Shown: positions 11,401 to 20,544 of the stretch, piece after piece
Position numbering within the stretch: position 1 is the stretch's first letter
Layout: the number at the start of each line of letters is the position of its first letter
From: Seminavis robusta
Lineage: Eukaryota > Bacillariophyta > Bacillariophyceae > Naviculales > Naviculaceae
Reading direction: 5' to 3'
Length of the DNA: 32,479 nucleotides
Assembly: GCA_903772945.1 (NCBI GenBank)
Contig: CAICTM010001283.1
Location: 1 to 32,479, forward strand
The notes under the pieces: model-generated
What the model saw: only the letters and a program-made list of their open reading frames with translations
Told to the model about the DNA's origin: nothing
Database searches by the model: none
Translations under genes and position numbers: made by a program

Positions 11401-11992
11401 CATACGGCGAGTCTGAAAACAGCGCACCCAACACAGCAGCGACAACCCAGCCAGAAGCATACGACAATGCTGAAAACATCGCACCCGCACAGCAACTGCA
11501 GCTCAGCCCGAAGCATACGACAATGCTGAAAATAGCGCACCCGTCACAGCAGCGGCAGCTCAGCCCGAAGGATACAACAATGCTGAAAACAGCGCACCCG
11601 TCACAGCAGGGGCAGCTCAGCCCGAGGGATATGATAATGCTGGAAACGGTGCCACAGTCGCAACCTTTGCTGCACATCCTGGGGCAAACGAGCAGGCCGA
11701 GGAGAGAATCATTTCAACACCGGCTGTGCCGGTAGTCGAAGGAACTCACATGGGCTTTAGTGGTCAAGAGGCACTCCCAGTGGAAAACGGAGACCTGGAA
11801 CCTCCTCCGACATATATTGCGCAGCCAGCTGCACCGTCGCCTTTGCGACGCACGAGTAAGCGAGAGCTGCCAAGCTCCTCCTCGTACCAAGCTCAGGCTG
11901 CCAGTGCTGATCAGCCCCAAGAAGATCGTCACGAGGAAGATAGTAACAAGAAACCTCGCACAATCCTGGACTATCAAGTGGAGCTGGTGTGA
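8416..11992 (+). CDS. Four-helicase-associated-domain (HA) protein, six exons, one frameshift
   Basis: The start is ATG 8416 in the context ACCATGG. Proposed exons are 8416-9513, 9615-9841, 9932-9954, 10052-10066, 10149-10518 and 10604-11992; every junction is GT-AG and reading phase is kept. Exon 1 encodes a ~320-residue disordered Pro/Glu/His region with a seven-His run. Four HA repeats follow, each ending in a hydrophobic-W signature: about 9480-9762, 9796-10249, 10291-10482 and 10507-10780. A basic KRKRRRQ nuclear-localisation-like motif sits near 10804. The acidic C-terminal region holds QPEA-type repeats. One base is missing after 11487 in a 57-bp repeat; with the frame shifted there, translation runs on to TGA 11990-11992, otherwise it stops at 11735. 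HA modules are thought to bind nucleic acid. There is no helicase domain. Nuclear function is inferred. Confidence 0.8.
10052..10066 (+). other. 15-nt microexon (exon 4 of the HA-domain gene)
   Basis: Exon 3 ends at 9954 before GTAAGC and reads VPYT plus one base of the next codon. In-frame continuation into that intron reaches a stop within three codons. The 15 bases after CACAG (10050-10051) and before GTAAGC (10067) supply the missing YKKDP, and exon 5 (10149) begins with the two bases that complete Ala of ALAKWV. The result is a standard HA repeat core, VPYTYKKDPALAKWVSQQR, matching the VPDRYKPDRPLGTWV of the next repeat. Flanking introns are 97 and 82 bp. Confidence 0.75.
11226..11650 (+). 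repeat. QPEA repeats, including a 57-bp tandem array
   Basis: This segment codes for Gln-Pro-Glu-Ala repeats. Its 3' part is a clear tandem array of ENSAPVTAAAAQPEGYNNA-type units. The GCTGAA anchor occurs at 11469, 11525 and 11582, and as GCTGGA at 11639, giving spacings of 56, 57 and 57 bp. The 56-bp unit is one base short (GCACCCG-CACAGC against GCACCCGTCACAGC), which locates the frameshift in the host gene. Confidence 0.85.
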
Positions 11993-12278
11993 TTGTTGTT
12001 GGATTAAAGAATCGATTCAGGAAGAGGAGTAATACTACAAGATAGAACTTAGCCTAGCCTACTTCCATCTGGATCCCACTCGACGAAGAGACGGGATCGA
12101 AGCGATTGCACTTCCTGGTTCCTTCGTGTTATGTAGCAAATCGTCTCCTTGCAGGCGGCTCCGCAAGAACAGCTAGCCAGGGGCCGCCGCCAAGGGTGCG
12201 TTCGAGCACACGGCAGCACACAACCGTTGTGGAACCCGATCGAAGCCATGCAGTCGCATACCGGTAGCACAGACAGCC
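11993..12278. other. Intergenic region, no gene recognised
   Basis: This is the 3' flank of the HA-domain gene. An 83-codon Cys-containing frame lies on the minus strand (12049-12300), but nothing supports it as a gene. TCGTCTCCTTGCAGGCGG at 12141-12158 recurs at 13101-13118, marking the left part of the duplicated block described below. Confidence 0.4.
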
Positions 12279-12546
12279 CACTGTGGCAATACCTAAACAC
12301 GTTCTAGTCTCTCAGCCTTCCTCCTATTATTTTCTATCGTCCAACCCTCAACAATCCTGTGGTAGCTACTGTGCATGGGCGATTCGTCGGCCGTTCATGC
12401 ATTCGTCATGAGCATCCTTGGGGTCTTTGCCTCCATAGACCACTCCCATAAGTCCAGGAAAGAATTGGTCAATCGTCTTGACACAGAGGGCCACTGTATG
12501 CCCTACCATTTCCGTAGAGAGCTCGGATCCCACCAAGTGTTTGGAG
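12279..12546 (-). pseudogene. Duplicated 3' end of the YbjN-domain gene
   Basis: This stretch is a diverged copy of 13152-13426, the 3' flank and last ~60 codons of the intact minus-strand YbjN gene. The copy keeps the stop codon (12366-12368) and the C-terminal reading up to the point where the sequence switches, at 12545-12546, to a copy of the upstream HA gene. It has no start and no N-terminal part, so it is a truncated gene fragment. Confidence 0.8.
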
Positions 12547-13098
12547 ACTCAGCGGGCTCTTTACAAATCGGGAAAGATCTTGGAAGATCGCAAGGCACAG
12601 CTCGAAAGCATTCAGTTTGTGTGGGACGGGACTCAGTTCCCCATCAAGCGCAAGAGAAGGCGCCAATGAGAGAAGAAGGGGAAGCAATAATCGAACATCA
12701 TGGTGAACCTCTGGCAAACGAACTATAGGAGATGATGTCATTATGGAAGACCAGGAAGGTGACAAGGAAGAGGAGATGACAGCAAAGGTCATACAGCAGG
12801 ATTCACCGACAAAGCCGAAGGTGTCTCACCAGGGTACCAACGTCGCAGTTGTGGTTGCTGCTGAAACAGGGGATAAACCACTTGTTTCTACAAATAATGA
12901 TACTCAGCCATCTGAACAATCCGCCGAAGTACCAGCTGAACAAATCACCGAAGGGCCATCTCAAGTTGAAAACAGTGCACCCGCTACAGCAGCGGCAGCT
13001 CAGCCTGAAGAAAAACACAAGACTGAAAGCAGCCAACCTGAAGCAACTGCGACAGCTCAACCTGAAGCAAACCAGGCTGAAAACAGCACGCCCAGCAG
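12547..13098 (+). pseudogene. Truncated copy of the HA-domain gene 3' part
   Basis: Similarity to the HA gene starts inside HA repeat 4 (equivalent to 10703) and runs through the KRKRRRQ motif, the EEMTAKVIQQ stretch and the first QPEA repeats. It then jumps at 13098 to sequence downstream of the parent's stop codon. The copy has diverged (EDRKAQLESIQFVW against SDRQERLESIAFVW). Its frame is broken by a TGA at 12667 just after the basic motif and by further indels. There is no start codon or HA repeats 1-3, so no functional product is expected. Confidence 0.8.
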
Positions 13099-13238
13099 AT
13101 CGTCTCCTTGCAGGCGGGGCCACAACAAGGCTTACGAACAGAGGATCCAGATCTGTGGCAATACCTAAACAGGTTCTAGTATCTTAGTCTTCCTCCTATT
13201 TACTATCGTCCAACCCTCAACAATCCATCCTACGGTAG

Positions 13239-14126
13239 CTACTGAGCATGGGCGATTCGTCCTCCGTTCATGCATTCGTCATGAGCATCCTTGGGGTCCT
13301 TGCCTCCATAGACCACACCCATAAGTCCAGGAAAGAATTGGTCAATCATCTTGACACAGAGAGCGACTGTATGCCCTACCATTTCCGTAGAGAGCTCGGA
13401 TCCCAGCAAGTGGTTGGAGCTTTTGAAGCGGACTTCCCCATCACTCAAATCCATCTCAAAGTTTCCAATGGAGAGCCCATAGTTGACCCACGTGATGAAT
13501 AGAGCTGCTTGGGTGCGCTTATCTTCTGGGACACTGGCAGGTGCCTTGATGTAAAAGTGGAATTTCTTGTCCGCCTCCTCGGTTGCAATGACCACACGAC
13601 TCAATCCCACCTTGCAGTTCATTCCAAATACAATGGTTCGGCTGCGAGCGTTTTCTCCTGGTTCTTGGAGTTCATATTTGAGGCCCAGTTCATCCAGACC
13701 GGCCTTGGTGGTTCGGAGCATGGGTCCTTCGTCGCTGGTGGTGGTGGCGAGTTGTTCCACCAATCCACCCAAACCGGCAGCAGCAGGAGAAGATACTTCG
13801 TCGCCGCTGGCCTCTTGGGCGGCACGCATCACGGCGCCAGCGAGGAGCTGAGCCAGCTCACCCATTCCGCTCTCTTCTGTGGCCGCTTCTTCGGTGGGTG
13901 CTTCGGCGTCAACGGCCTCTTCCTCAGCTTTTTCCGCGGCATCTTCCTCGGTATTCTCGCCTACCTCTTCCTCGGTCTTTTCGGCAGAATCCTTTTCTTC
14001 CTCAGCGACAGAGTCGGAGTGTTGGGTGCTGGCCTCGGTGGTATCTTCCGTTCCTTCTGTCATCTTTTCGGGTTCCACGGCGACATCAGGGATCGAGATT
14101 TCAGAGGTGGGTGCTGGAGCTTCCAT
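13239..14126 (-). CDS. YbjN-domain protein with acidic N-terminus
   Basis: The chosen start is ATG at 14124-14126 (295 residues). Longer versions of the frame need a non-ATG start. Residues 1-120 are Glu/Ala/Thr-rich and probably disordered. The C-terminal ~165 residues resemble the YbjN fold described as a bacterial sensory-transduction-regulator-like domain: VGLSRVVIATEE, FHFYIKAPASVPEDKRTQAA, FITWVNYGLSIGNFEMD, SDGEVRFKSS, then a helix ending in a (V)VYGGKDPKDA motif. The family is structurally similar to secretion-chaperone-like folds; the role in algae is unknown. No signal peptide is visible. Its 3' end has been duplicated at 12279-12546. The domain name is by pattern recognition and would need an HMM search. 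Confidence 0.7.
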   Translation of the reverse strand: MEAPAPTSEISIPDVAVEPEKMTEGTEDTTEASTQHSDSVAEEEKDSAEKTEEEVGENTEEDAAEKAEEEAVDAEAPTEEAATEESGMGELAQLLAGAVMRAAQEASGDEVSSPAAAGLGGLVEQLATTTSDEGPMLRTTKAGLDELGLKYELQEPGENARSRTIVFGMNCKVGLSRVVIATEEADKKFHFYIKAPASVPEDKRTQAALFITWVNYGLSIGNFEMDLSDGEVRFKSSNHLLGSELSTEMVGHTVALCVKMIDQFFPGLMGVVYGGKDPKDAHDECMNGGRIAHAQ

Positions 14127-14603
14127 GATTATTGTTTTGTTGGTGTGATGTTCTTTCTGAGTTTCTGTTTTCCAATTCTGGTTAAAGAATTTTGTGAGAG
14201 CTACTGAGTATCTGGCCTCCAAATCCAATGCGAGCAATTCTGGAGCACGTTTAATGGAAGCGACACGGCTGGGATGGTGGACACGTTACTCAGTCCTGCC
14301 TTTGAGAACAGAAGAACCACTTGACGACGATGGCCGAAATTGCATCTAGTGAGCCTTCGCGCGAAATTGGTGCGCATTCATTCCCTCCAGTCAGAATCCT
14401 CACAATTTTCTTTTCTTGGATCGATCGACTTGTGTTGAAGCTTTTCTTGGATCGATCGACTTGTGTTGAAGCAGTCAACTTGTGTTGAAGCAGTTGCCGA
14501 TCAATCCAAGAAAAGAGAACGCTAGCATACAGTAGTAGACGTTTTGTTTGAAAGGACAGACAGAGAATTGCCATTGTCGCTGTTGAAAAAGAAGAAGCAG
14601 AAG
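14127..14603. promoter_or_regulatory. 5' flank of the YbjN gene with short repeats
   Basis: This region should hold the YbjN promoter on the minus strand. It contains a repeat and hairpin structure (14410-14515) and a 95-codon minus-strand frame (14290-14574, ATG start) that resembles no known protein. No other gene is visible. Confidence 0.4.
14410..14515. repeat. 31-bp direct repeat pair with an inverted third arm
   Basis: A 31-bp unit beginning CTTTTCTTGGATCGATCG is repeated head-to-tail at 14410-14440 and 14441-14471. Part of it (ACTTGTGTTGAAG) occurs a third time near 14478-14490. The complementary arm CGATCAATCCAAGAAAAG lies at 14498-14515 with one mismatch, so either left copy can form an 18-bp stem with it. 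Confidence 0.85.
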
Positions 14604-14687
14604 AAACGTCTTGCTGTTTTGGGTTTACAAACGTCTTGCTGTTTTGGGTTTACCCAGTTCCCCAATTGTTTTCCGGAACTTGGGGAA
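14604..14687. repeat. 2 x 25-bp direct repeat followed by a short hairpin
   Basis: Two identical 25-bp copies (AAACGTCTTGCTGTTTTGGG...) lie at 14604-14628 and 14629-14653. They are followed by a perfect 8-bp stem, TTCCCCAA at 14658-14665 and TTGGGGAA at 14680-14687. The block lies just upstream of the retroelement and could be near its left end, but no matching sequence was found on the right side. Confidence 0.7.
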
Positions 14688-15028
14688 AACACGTTTTGGT
14701 TTTACCCTACTTCCCACCCCAGGGAGTTGAGGTATTTTGAAACAAACAGCAAAGCTGGCATTTTGAAGCCCGCCCCAGTACAGCTCTTATCCACCTCGCC
14801 ACACATCCCATCAAGTTCACTGCACCCAAATCTTTCAAGCAAGGCCAGCGAGCAACCGCAAGACAGCCGCAACCTATCGGGAACCTACTCATGAGCAGCT
14901 GAAGCCCCTGTTCAGCTCCCACGGTGGTTCCAAGTTTGTGACTTTCCCTTGCGGCGTCTGCGTTTGACAACAGGCCAGGCCGCTGCGAAAGCACTCGCAA
15001 AAAATTTTTTTCTTCACCTTTGCAAATC

Positions 15029-15862
15029 ATGGCTGATCTTGATGATAGAAAACCCGCAGCTGTTACTGTGGACGCAGTGGATGCAGCAGCAGACCAAGAC
15101 TCATCTGAAGATGAAGCTCCTCCAGCTCTAGCCTCTGCTGTTCAAACAGTTGGCACCACCACACCAGCAGCATCGTTAGAGCAGCACACCACAACAGTGG
15201 AACCCACAGCCCAAGCCAAACAAGCCCCAACAGTCACATTTGCAGCGCCAAATACACCAGCTGCTTCCACTCCCAGGTACTTTGCCTCAACATCCCAGAC
15301 AGGACAAATTGCTCAATGGTGCTCCAGTGATGCCTTCATCTATGAGCATGACAATCAAGCTGCCCTCAATGAACGAGCTATGATTATTGACATGCTCAAT
15401 GCAACTCATCTTTTGCAACAAGAGAATCGAGATCTACTTGTTTTAGCCAACAAGGGCTACACCAATGTTCCACCTGACCCTTGCTACTTTCTGGCAAGAC
15501 TTAATGGTGGTCAACTTGTCATTTTCTATGGATTTCAGCAGTGCAACCAGCTTGGATCGGCATGGCAGTCCAAAACTGTTGTCTTTGTTGGTGACCCATC
15601 TGCACCCAATGTTGCCCCCCTGGTTTGGGTTCCCAAACGCTTAGCTGACTTTGCTCACGGCAATCTCACAGTGTCAGCACTGACTACCATCACCAATGTT
15701 ACGCGTGCCACCAGGAATGGACCCACCAGTCAACGTGAGCTTCCAGTCAAGCTTGCAACATCCAGAGCAGCACGAGAGCATCCAATAGTAACTATGGTCA
15801 AGATTCCCCCCCTCCTCCTGGCTCAAGCATTTGCAGCTGGAGATCCCAGCAGAGTCCATTGA
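15029..15862 (+). CDS. Element ORF1, N-terminal Gag-like protein (frameshifted end)
   Basis: The ATG at 15029 opens a 277-codon frame. Residues 1-85 are Ala/Thr/Pro-rich and acidic; the rest looks folded, with Trp/Tyr/Phe-containing strands (CSSDAFIYEHDNQAALNERA, GGQLVIFYGFQQCNQLGSAW, VVFVGDPSAP). It has no motif known to me. At about 15840 the frame ends in TGA, but a neighbouring frame continues sensibly (IPAESIEFYATNPQLCSKV) to stops at 15942-15947, so the last part is probably frameshifted. Its position before the Gag-like and RT parts makes it an element structural protein by inference only. Confidence 0.55.
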   Translation: MADLDDRKPAAVTVDAVDAAADQDSSEDEAPPALASAVQTVGTTTPAASLEQHTTTVEPTAQAKQAPTVTFAAPNTPAASTPRYFASTSQTGQIAQWCSSDAFIYEHDNQAALNERAMIIDMLNATHLLQQENRDLLVLANKGYTNVPPDPCYFLARLNGGQLVIFYGFQQCNQLGSAWQSKTVVFVGDPSAPNVAPLVWVPKRLADFAHGNLTVSALTTITNVTRATRNGPTSQRELPVKLATSRAAREHPIVTMVKIPPLLLAQAFAAGDPSRVH

Positions 15863-15956
15863 ATTTTATGCTACCAATCCTCAACTTTGTTCAAAAGTGG
15901 ACAGCTCAGGCAAATGCGTTACCAGAACAGGGATACAAGCGTGATAAGATGTTGAC

Positions 15957-18257
15957 ATGTTTGAAAAACAGTTTGTTGACAATGGTCACTCAGAATACGG
16001 CCATGCGAGGTACAGTGCAAGAATCCGTGGGTGTGATGCAGCAATGTTGGAGCTGTCCAAGGATTCCCTGTATTTCCAGCCACCTGATGTACACAGCACA
16101 AATTGGGCCATTGCCAACTGGAATCGCCTAGCTCCACAACAGCAACCTTCAGGAGTGCAGCAGCCTCCACAGGTTCAACCTTTCCAGCAGGCAGCAGCCT
16201 GCAGCAGGAGTGAAACAGCCTCCACCAGTCCCACCATTTGCAGCAATGCAACAGCCTGCAGCCGGAGTGCAGCAGCCTCCACAGGTTCAACCTTTCACAG
16301 CAGTGCAGCAGCCTGCAGCAGGAGTGCAGCAGCCTCCACCACAGGACCAACCATTCACAGCAGTGCAGCAGCCTGTAGCAGGAGTGCAGCAGCCTCCACC
16401 ACAGGACCAACCATTCGCAGCAATGCAGCAGCCTGCAGCAGGAGTGCAGCAGCCTCCTCATTTCCCCCCACTTGCAGCAGTGCAGCAGACTGCAACAGGG
16501 GAGTGCAGCGGCCTTCATCAGTCCCACCATTGGAGCAGTGCAGCAGCCTGCACCAGGAGGGCAGCAGCTTGCAAACGCAGTACAGCAACCTGCACCGGCA
16601 GCGCAACAGCCGCAGCAGCACAGCAGCCTCAACCAGTTCCACCATTTGCAGGAATGCAGCAACCTTCAGGAGGCCAGCCACACTCCTTCCACCAACCACC
16701 TGGACTCCAGTACCCATTTGCGGCTCCACCTCCAACTACTTTTGGATCACCAGCTGCTGCAGCTGCAGGTCCCAGTGTGTGGGGAACATATGCTCCGCCC
16801 CCCCCAGGCCCCCCAGCTGGACCAGCCCCAGATCCCAGTGTGTGGGGACCACGTCCTCCTGCTCCCCCAGGTCCTCCTGTTGCACCAACTTGGTGGCCTC
16901 TGCAACCAGCTTATGGTCCTGGGTTTCCCCCAGGAGCGCCTTTACAGGAAACGCCGGGGGCTTCCAAAGACACTGCCATGTATACCATTATCATGCCAAC
17001 TTTGTGTGCTCTTATGGGCTTCACTTTCATTCCAGCTGACCCTGTCCAACAGGGCATGCCTAGTTTTCTCCCCCAACTGGCACAAGCATCAGCAAAGGGT
17101 CCTGGTCTGATGGCACTGTTCCGCAATGGTATCCAAAGTCTCACCAGCTCGCCGGACAACAACACCTTTTTCCAGGGTTTCAATGTCTCTCCCACCTTGC
17201 ACAAAGAACTCCAAAGCTTTCAATACAGCATTGACGACCCTCAAACAGACTGGCACAAAGGGTTGGGCCCAGGTGTGGCCATGAGCCGCGATCGTCAAGC
17301 TGTCCTGGATCGCAAACGTCTTTACGAGCAAATTAACACGTTTGGTGGTATGGGAATCACAATGGGCCGTCTCGGGGACACCAAATTGGAAACACCCACT
17401 CCTTCCCTGCCCCGCACATATCAAGAGTTTCTGTTTTTCCTAACCCGGTATGGAAAAATTCTCTTGACTTGGCTCACACCAAACTGTGCTCTTTATCGTC
17501 TGGTGGCAGCACTTTCTACAGAAGTGCTTAATTACAATCGGCACGCAACATATCCTGACCACTGGTACTGGGAAAATGGCCCTTTCATTCTTTGGAAACT
17601 TGTGCTGGAAGCCAAAAACTTCTTTGACCAAAGTCGCAGTCATGAAACATTCTTATTGTTGGGTCCAATTCGTTTTGCAACAGAGCCTCATCTGGCAGCT
17701 AGAGATCTTATCCGAGATGCAAAAACTGGCCTTTCTCAAACTGAACTCCCTGGACCATTTCAGCAACTATTGAATTACAGTGTCCCAAGTCGCCCAACAC
17801 CACCCGTGCATTTCAATCCTGGAGGACAGATGGCACCCCCGGTGCAGCCGTCCCCAGCAAGGCAGGCACCACCAGCGCAAGCTTCTGGCCCCCCTTCTCC
17901 ACAACTCCTTCCAATCGACAGTCAGGGGTACGAAATGGAACTCCACCAACCACCAGCAGACGCAATCCCCATGCAGCTCAGGTTTTAGTCTCGTGGTTTG
18001 CAAATCTCTCTCAAGATCCGACTGTTCCGCCTTTCCATCGTACCACCCGGAGGATTCACACAGCCATGGGTCAAACTGTAGAACAATCTCTGCAAGCATT
18101 GGGCCTTGAGGCTAATCAGTGTCTCAATTTCCACTTGCGAGGTAGCTGCCAATCTCAGCGCTGCCGCAAAAGGCACGATGGAACCCCACTTGCTCAGGCA
18201 GCAGTCACCCAAATGGAAGCCAGACTCAACGCCGCCCTTCCGAACCTTCGCAACTGA
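15957..18257 (+). pseudogene. Element Gag region with Q/P repeats and zinc-knuckle-like motif (frameshifted)
   Basis: Coding signal moves through all three frames. Frame 15957 opens with MFEKQFVDNGHSEYGHARYS and continues to about 16190. A Gln/Pro-rich repeat follows in another frame (16210 onward, with breaks near 16500-16620). A well-formed ~400-residue part ends at 17988 and includes TYQEFLFFLTRYGKILL and YPDHWYWENGPFILWKLVL. A third frame then carries SRRNPHAAQVLVSWFANLS and the ATG-started segment 18066-18257. That segment contains Cys-x8-Cys-x4-Cys-x3-His (CLNFHLRGSCQSQRCRKRH), close to a CCCH zinc finger and typical of a nucleic-acid-binding Gag C-terminus. The whole reads as one broken Gag. 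Confidence 0.65.
16140..16650 (+). repeat. ~60-bp repeat coding Gln/Pro-rich Gag linker
   Basis: A unit of about 60 bp encodes AVQQPAAGVQQPPPQDQPFT-type sequence. It is nearly exact in three or four copies between 16249 and 16480 and degenerate on both sides. Frame breaks flank and interrupt it. Confidence 0.8.
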
Positions 18258-18347
18258 ACCCGCTTGTTGGAGCCCACTACAACCACTCATCAGCATCCTA
18301 CCCACTTCACCACACAATCACCACCGGAAACAACAGTTGACATTTCA

Positions 18348-20009
18348 ATGCCACCGGCCAAGCGAGTCCGGTACAACACACAAACTCCATCCACTGCCCT
18401 CACGCCACCACCACCACCACCTATCCCCACTGGCCACCACAGAGTTTCCACCAACACCTCTGCATTTTCCCCCACTGCAACTTCCAAAGCTTCAGTCCCC
18501 CAACGAGCAGCCGCCAAGCAACTACAGGCTCTTCACCGCTTGCATAAACAGGCCAATCACATCCAATCACAGCTACCTCCCGGTCCTCCTACCTCTCACA
18601 GCACTTTACAGCCCCAACATCAGACCCATCTCACTCCACCACTCACTCACATTACCAGAGCTAGCTTGACACCCCCCTCAAACCAACCATGCTCTGCTCA
18701 GCATCAACCACCAGCTTCTCATACTTCAGTCCAAGATGGAGTGCCTATTGTCCATGCTACATTCACAGGACCATCTTTCCCCTCTTCCACCTTGGTGCCT
18801 CCTTCGACCACAGCCCCATCCCATTTCAACAACACCGCTGCCTCCGCCACACCCATCAATCTCCCCCCAGACGGCCTAAATACAGCACAAAGTAAGTACC
18901 AGCGCGTTCAAAAACGTAAATTAATGAACACCTCTGGCCCTGCCCTTCAGCACCCGGCTGCTTCCCTCTTGCAGGAGTATGCTGATCAGGGTTGCCCTGC
19001 TCCGGTTCAAGATCCTTTCACCTTGGATGCCTTGGAAGCTGCTATCAAACGAGGAGCCCATACATCTGCCCAAGCACCTGAAGCCGCCGCAGCGTTGAAA
19101 AAAGAGGTTACAGAAAAAGTTGCCCAAGGCTATGCGCGGCTTATTCCCTGGGATGAGCTCAAAAAGTCTTTACCACCCAACATTCGAATCAGTCCCATTG
19201 CAGCGATACCACACAAGAGTCGAGCATTCCGTATGATTCTGGATCTGAGTTATATGTTCACTCTTGATGGGATCCCTTGGTCGTCAGTCAACACAGCATC
19301 CACTCCTTCAGATCCACCACTTCAATCCATGACACAGTTGGGCCAAGTCCTTCCACGTTTGATTCATCGCATGGCTACTAGCTCTGAAGACGAGGGGCCC
19401 TGGGTCTTCATGAAACTGGATATTAAAGACGGGTTTTGGCGTATGATGGTCCCTGAGCAGTATGAGTACAACTTTTGCTATGTGCTCCCTCAGGACAATC
19501 CAACCGACCCCATCCAAATTGTTGTACCTAGTTCACTCCAAATGGGGTGGAAGTAGAGTCCACCGTACTTCTGTTCTGCCACTGAAACTGGGCGGGATGT
19601 GGCCCAAACATTAGTGAACGAACCAACTCTCCCCAAACACCCCTTCGAAAATATGACTATGGACATCGATGATGATCTCAAGCTTTACCAACTCCAACAC
19701 CCCTCTCAATGGACAGAGGAGGAACTACCAGAGAGGCTCCAAAACTTGAACCGGCTCTTGGAAGTTTATGTTGATGACTTTGTGGCCGCTATTCAGTGCA
19801 CAAACTCCCAGGCACTCCTGCACCATTCCCGAGCACTACTCCATGCCATCCATTCTATTTTCCCTGCTGCCCCAAATCCACACCAGGACCCGGACGACGA
19901 ACCTGTCTCTTTGAAGAAGCTTCTTGAAGGAGAAGGCATTTGGGCGTTTCGCAAGGAGATTTTGGGCTGGATTTTTGATGGCATTGCCCGCACTATTGAG
20001 CTCCCACCT
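18348..20009 (+). pseudogene. DIRS-like reverse transcriptase, interrupted by TAG
   Basis: The first ATG in frame is 18348 (MPPAKRVRYNTQ). A ~190-residue Pro/Thr/Ser-rich lead precedes the RT core. Visible motifs are IRISPIAAIPHKSRAFRMIL (fingers, near 19200), motif A KLDIKDGFWRM (19414-19446, catalytic Asp), SSLQMGWK followed in the same frame by SPPYFC (motif B region), motif C YVDDF (19767-19781, catalytic Asp pair), and ILGWIFDGIARTIELPP at the connection to RNase H. The only break before the insertion is TAG at 19554-19556, where related proteins usually have Glu (GWKESPP), so a GAG to TAG change is likely. The reading frame is cut at 20009 by the inserted LTR element; the frame's stop at 20144 belongs to the insert. 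Confidence 0.85.
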
Positions 20010-20544
20010 GCGATAACTTTTAGGAGCGAGAGCTCTGGATTCCTCTGGGATAGCTCCAACAGCTATGCTGGCCTACAACTCCAGCATGCGCAGTTGGCTT
20101 ATCTCCCAGCAAAGCAGCAAGAAAGATCGCTTCACCATAGTTAGAAAATAGTACGAAAGATTGAGACCGATCCTGATTAGCTTGTTAGCCCCTTTGATAC
20201 CGCAGACAGTTGATACCAATCCCTGTTGAGCCGGGCCAGAAGCAGTAAGATAAGTTAGCAGATAGTAACTGTTTCCAGACTGCCACTCACGATTGAATAA
20301 CGAAAGGCCCCCAGCCCTGAGGTGACTGGCCCCAAAAGGGTCCCACAGAGAGCTCTAGCTGGCCCTCCTAGTCTGAAGACAGGGACCAAGTCCTTTGATT
20401 TGGTGCCTACTGGAGGTTGTTTGAACACTCCTGAGGCAGAAAGGCTCCCTGAACTGCCTGACTACCGCTGTCCCTGAGGAAGGTTTCAGCGAGACCCAGT
20501 CACTACTCTGAGTTCTGGAACTGAACCCTTCAAAGAAACTTATG
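20010..20544. repeat. Left LTR-like direct repeat
   Basis: This copy begins GCGATAACTTTTAGGAGCGA and ends about AAACTTATG. It aligns along its whole length with 24107-24636, with scattered substitutions and many one-base indels. It lacks a clear TG...CA terminus, so the edges may be off by a few bases. The overlapping frame extension of the RT ORF (to 20144) is read-through into this repeat. Confidence 0.85.

Noticed and set aside
12049..12300. 83-codon Cys-containing minus-strand ORF
   Set aside because: Short, overlaps the duplicated flank, with no conserved spacing or neighbour support.
14290..14574. 95-codon minus-strand ORF in the YbjN promoter
   Set aside because: Built partly from the 31-bp direct repeats and hairpin; no protein similarity seen.
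15919..16662. Cys/Leu-rich 247-codon minus-strand ORF
   Set aside because: Antisense of the CAG/CCT-rich Gag repeat; its cysteines come from repeated GCAGCA read on the other strand.
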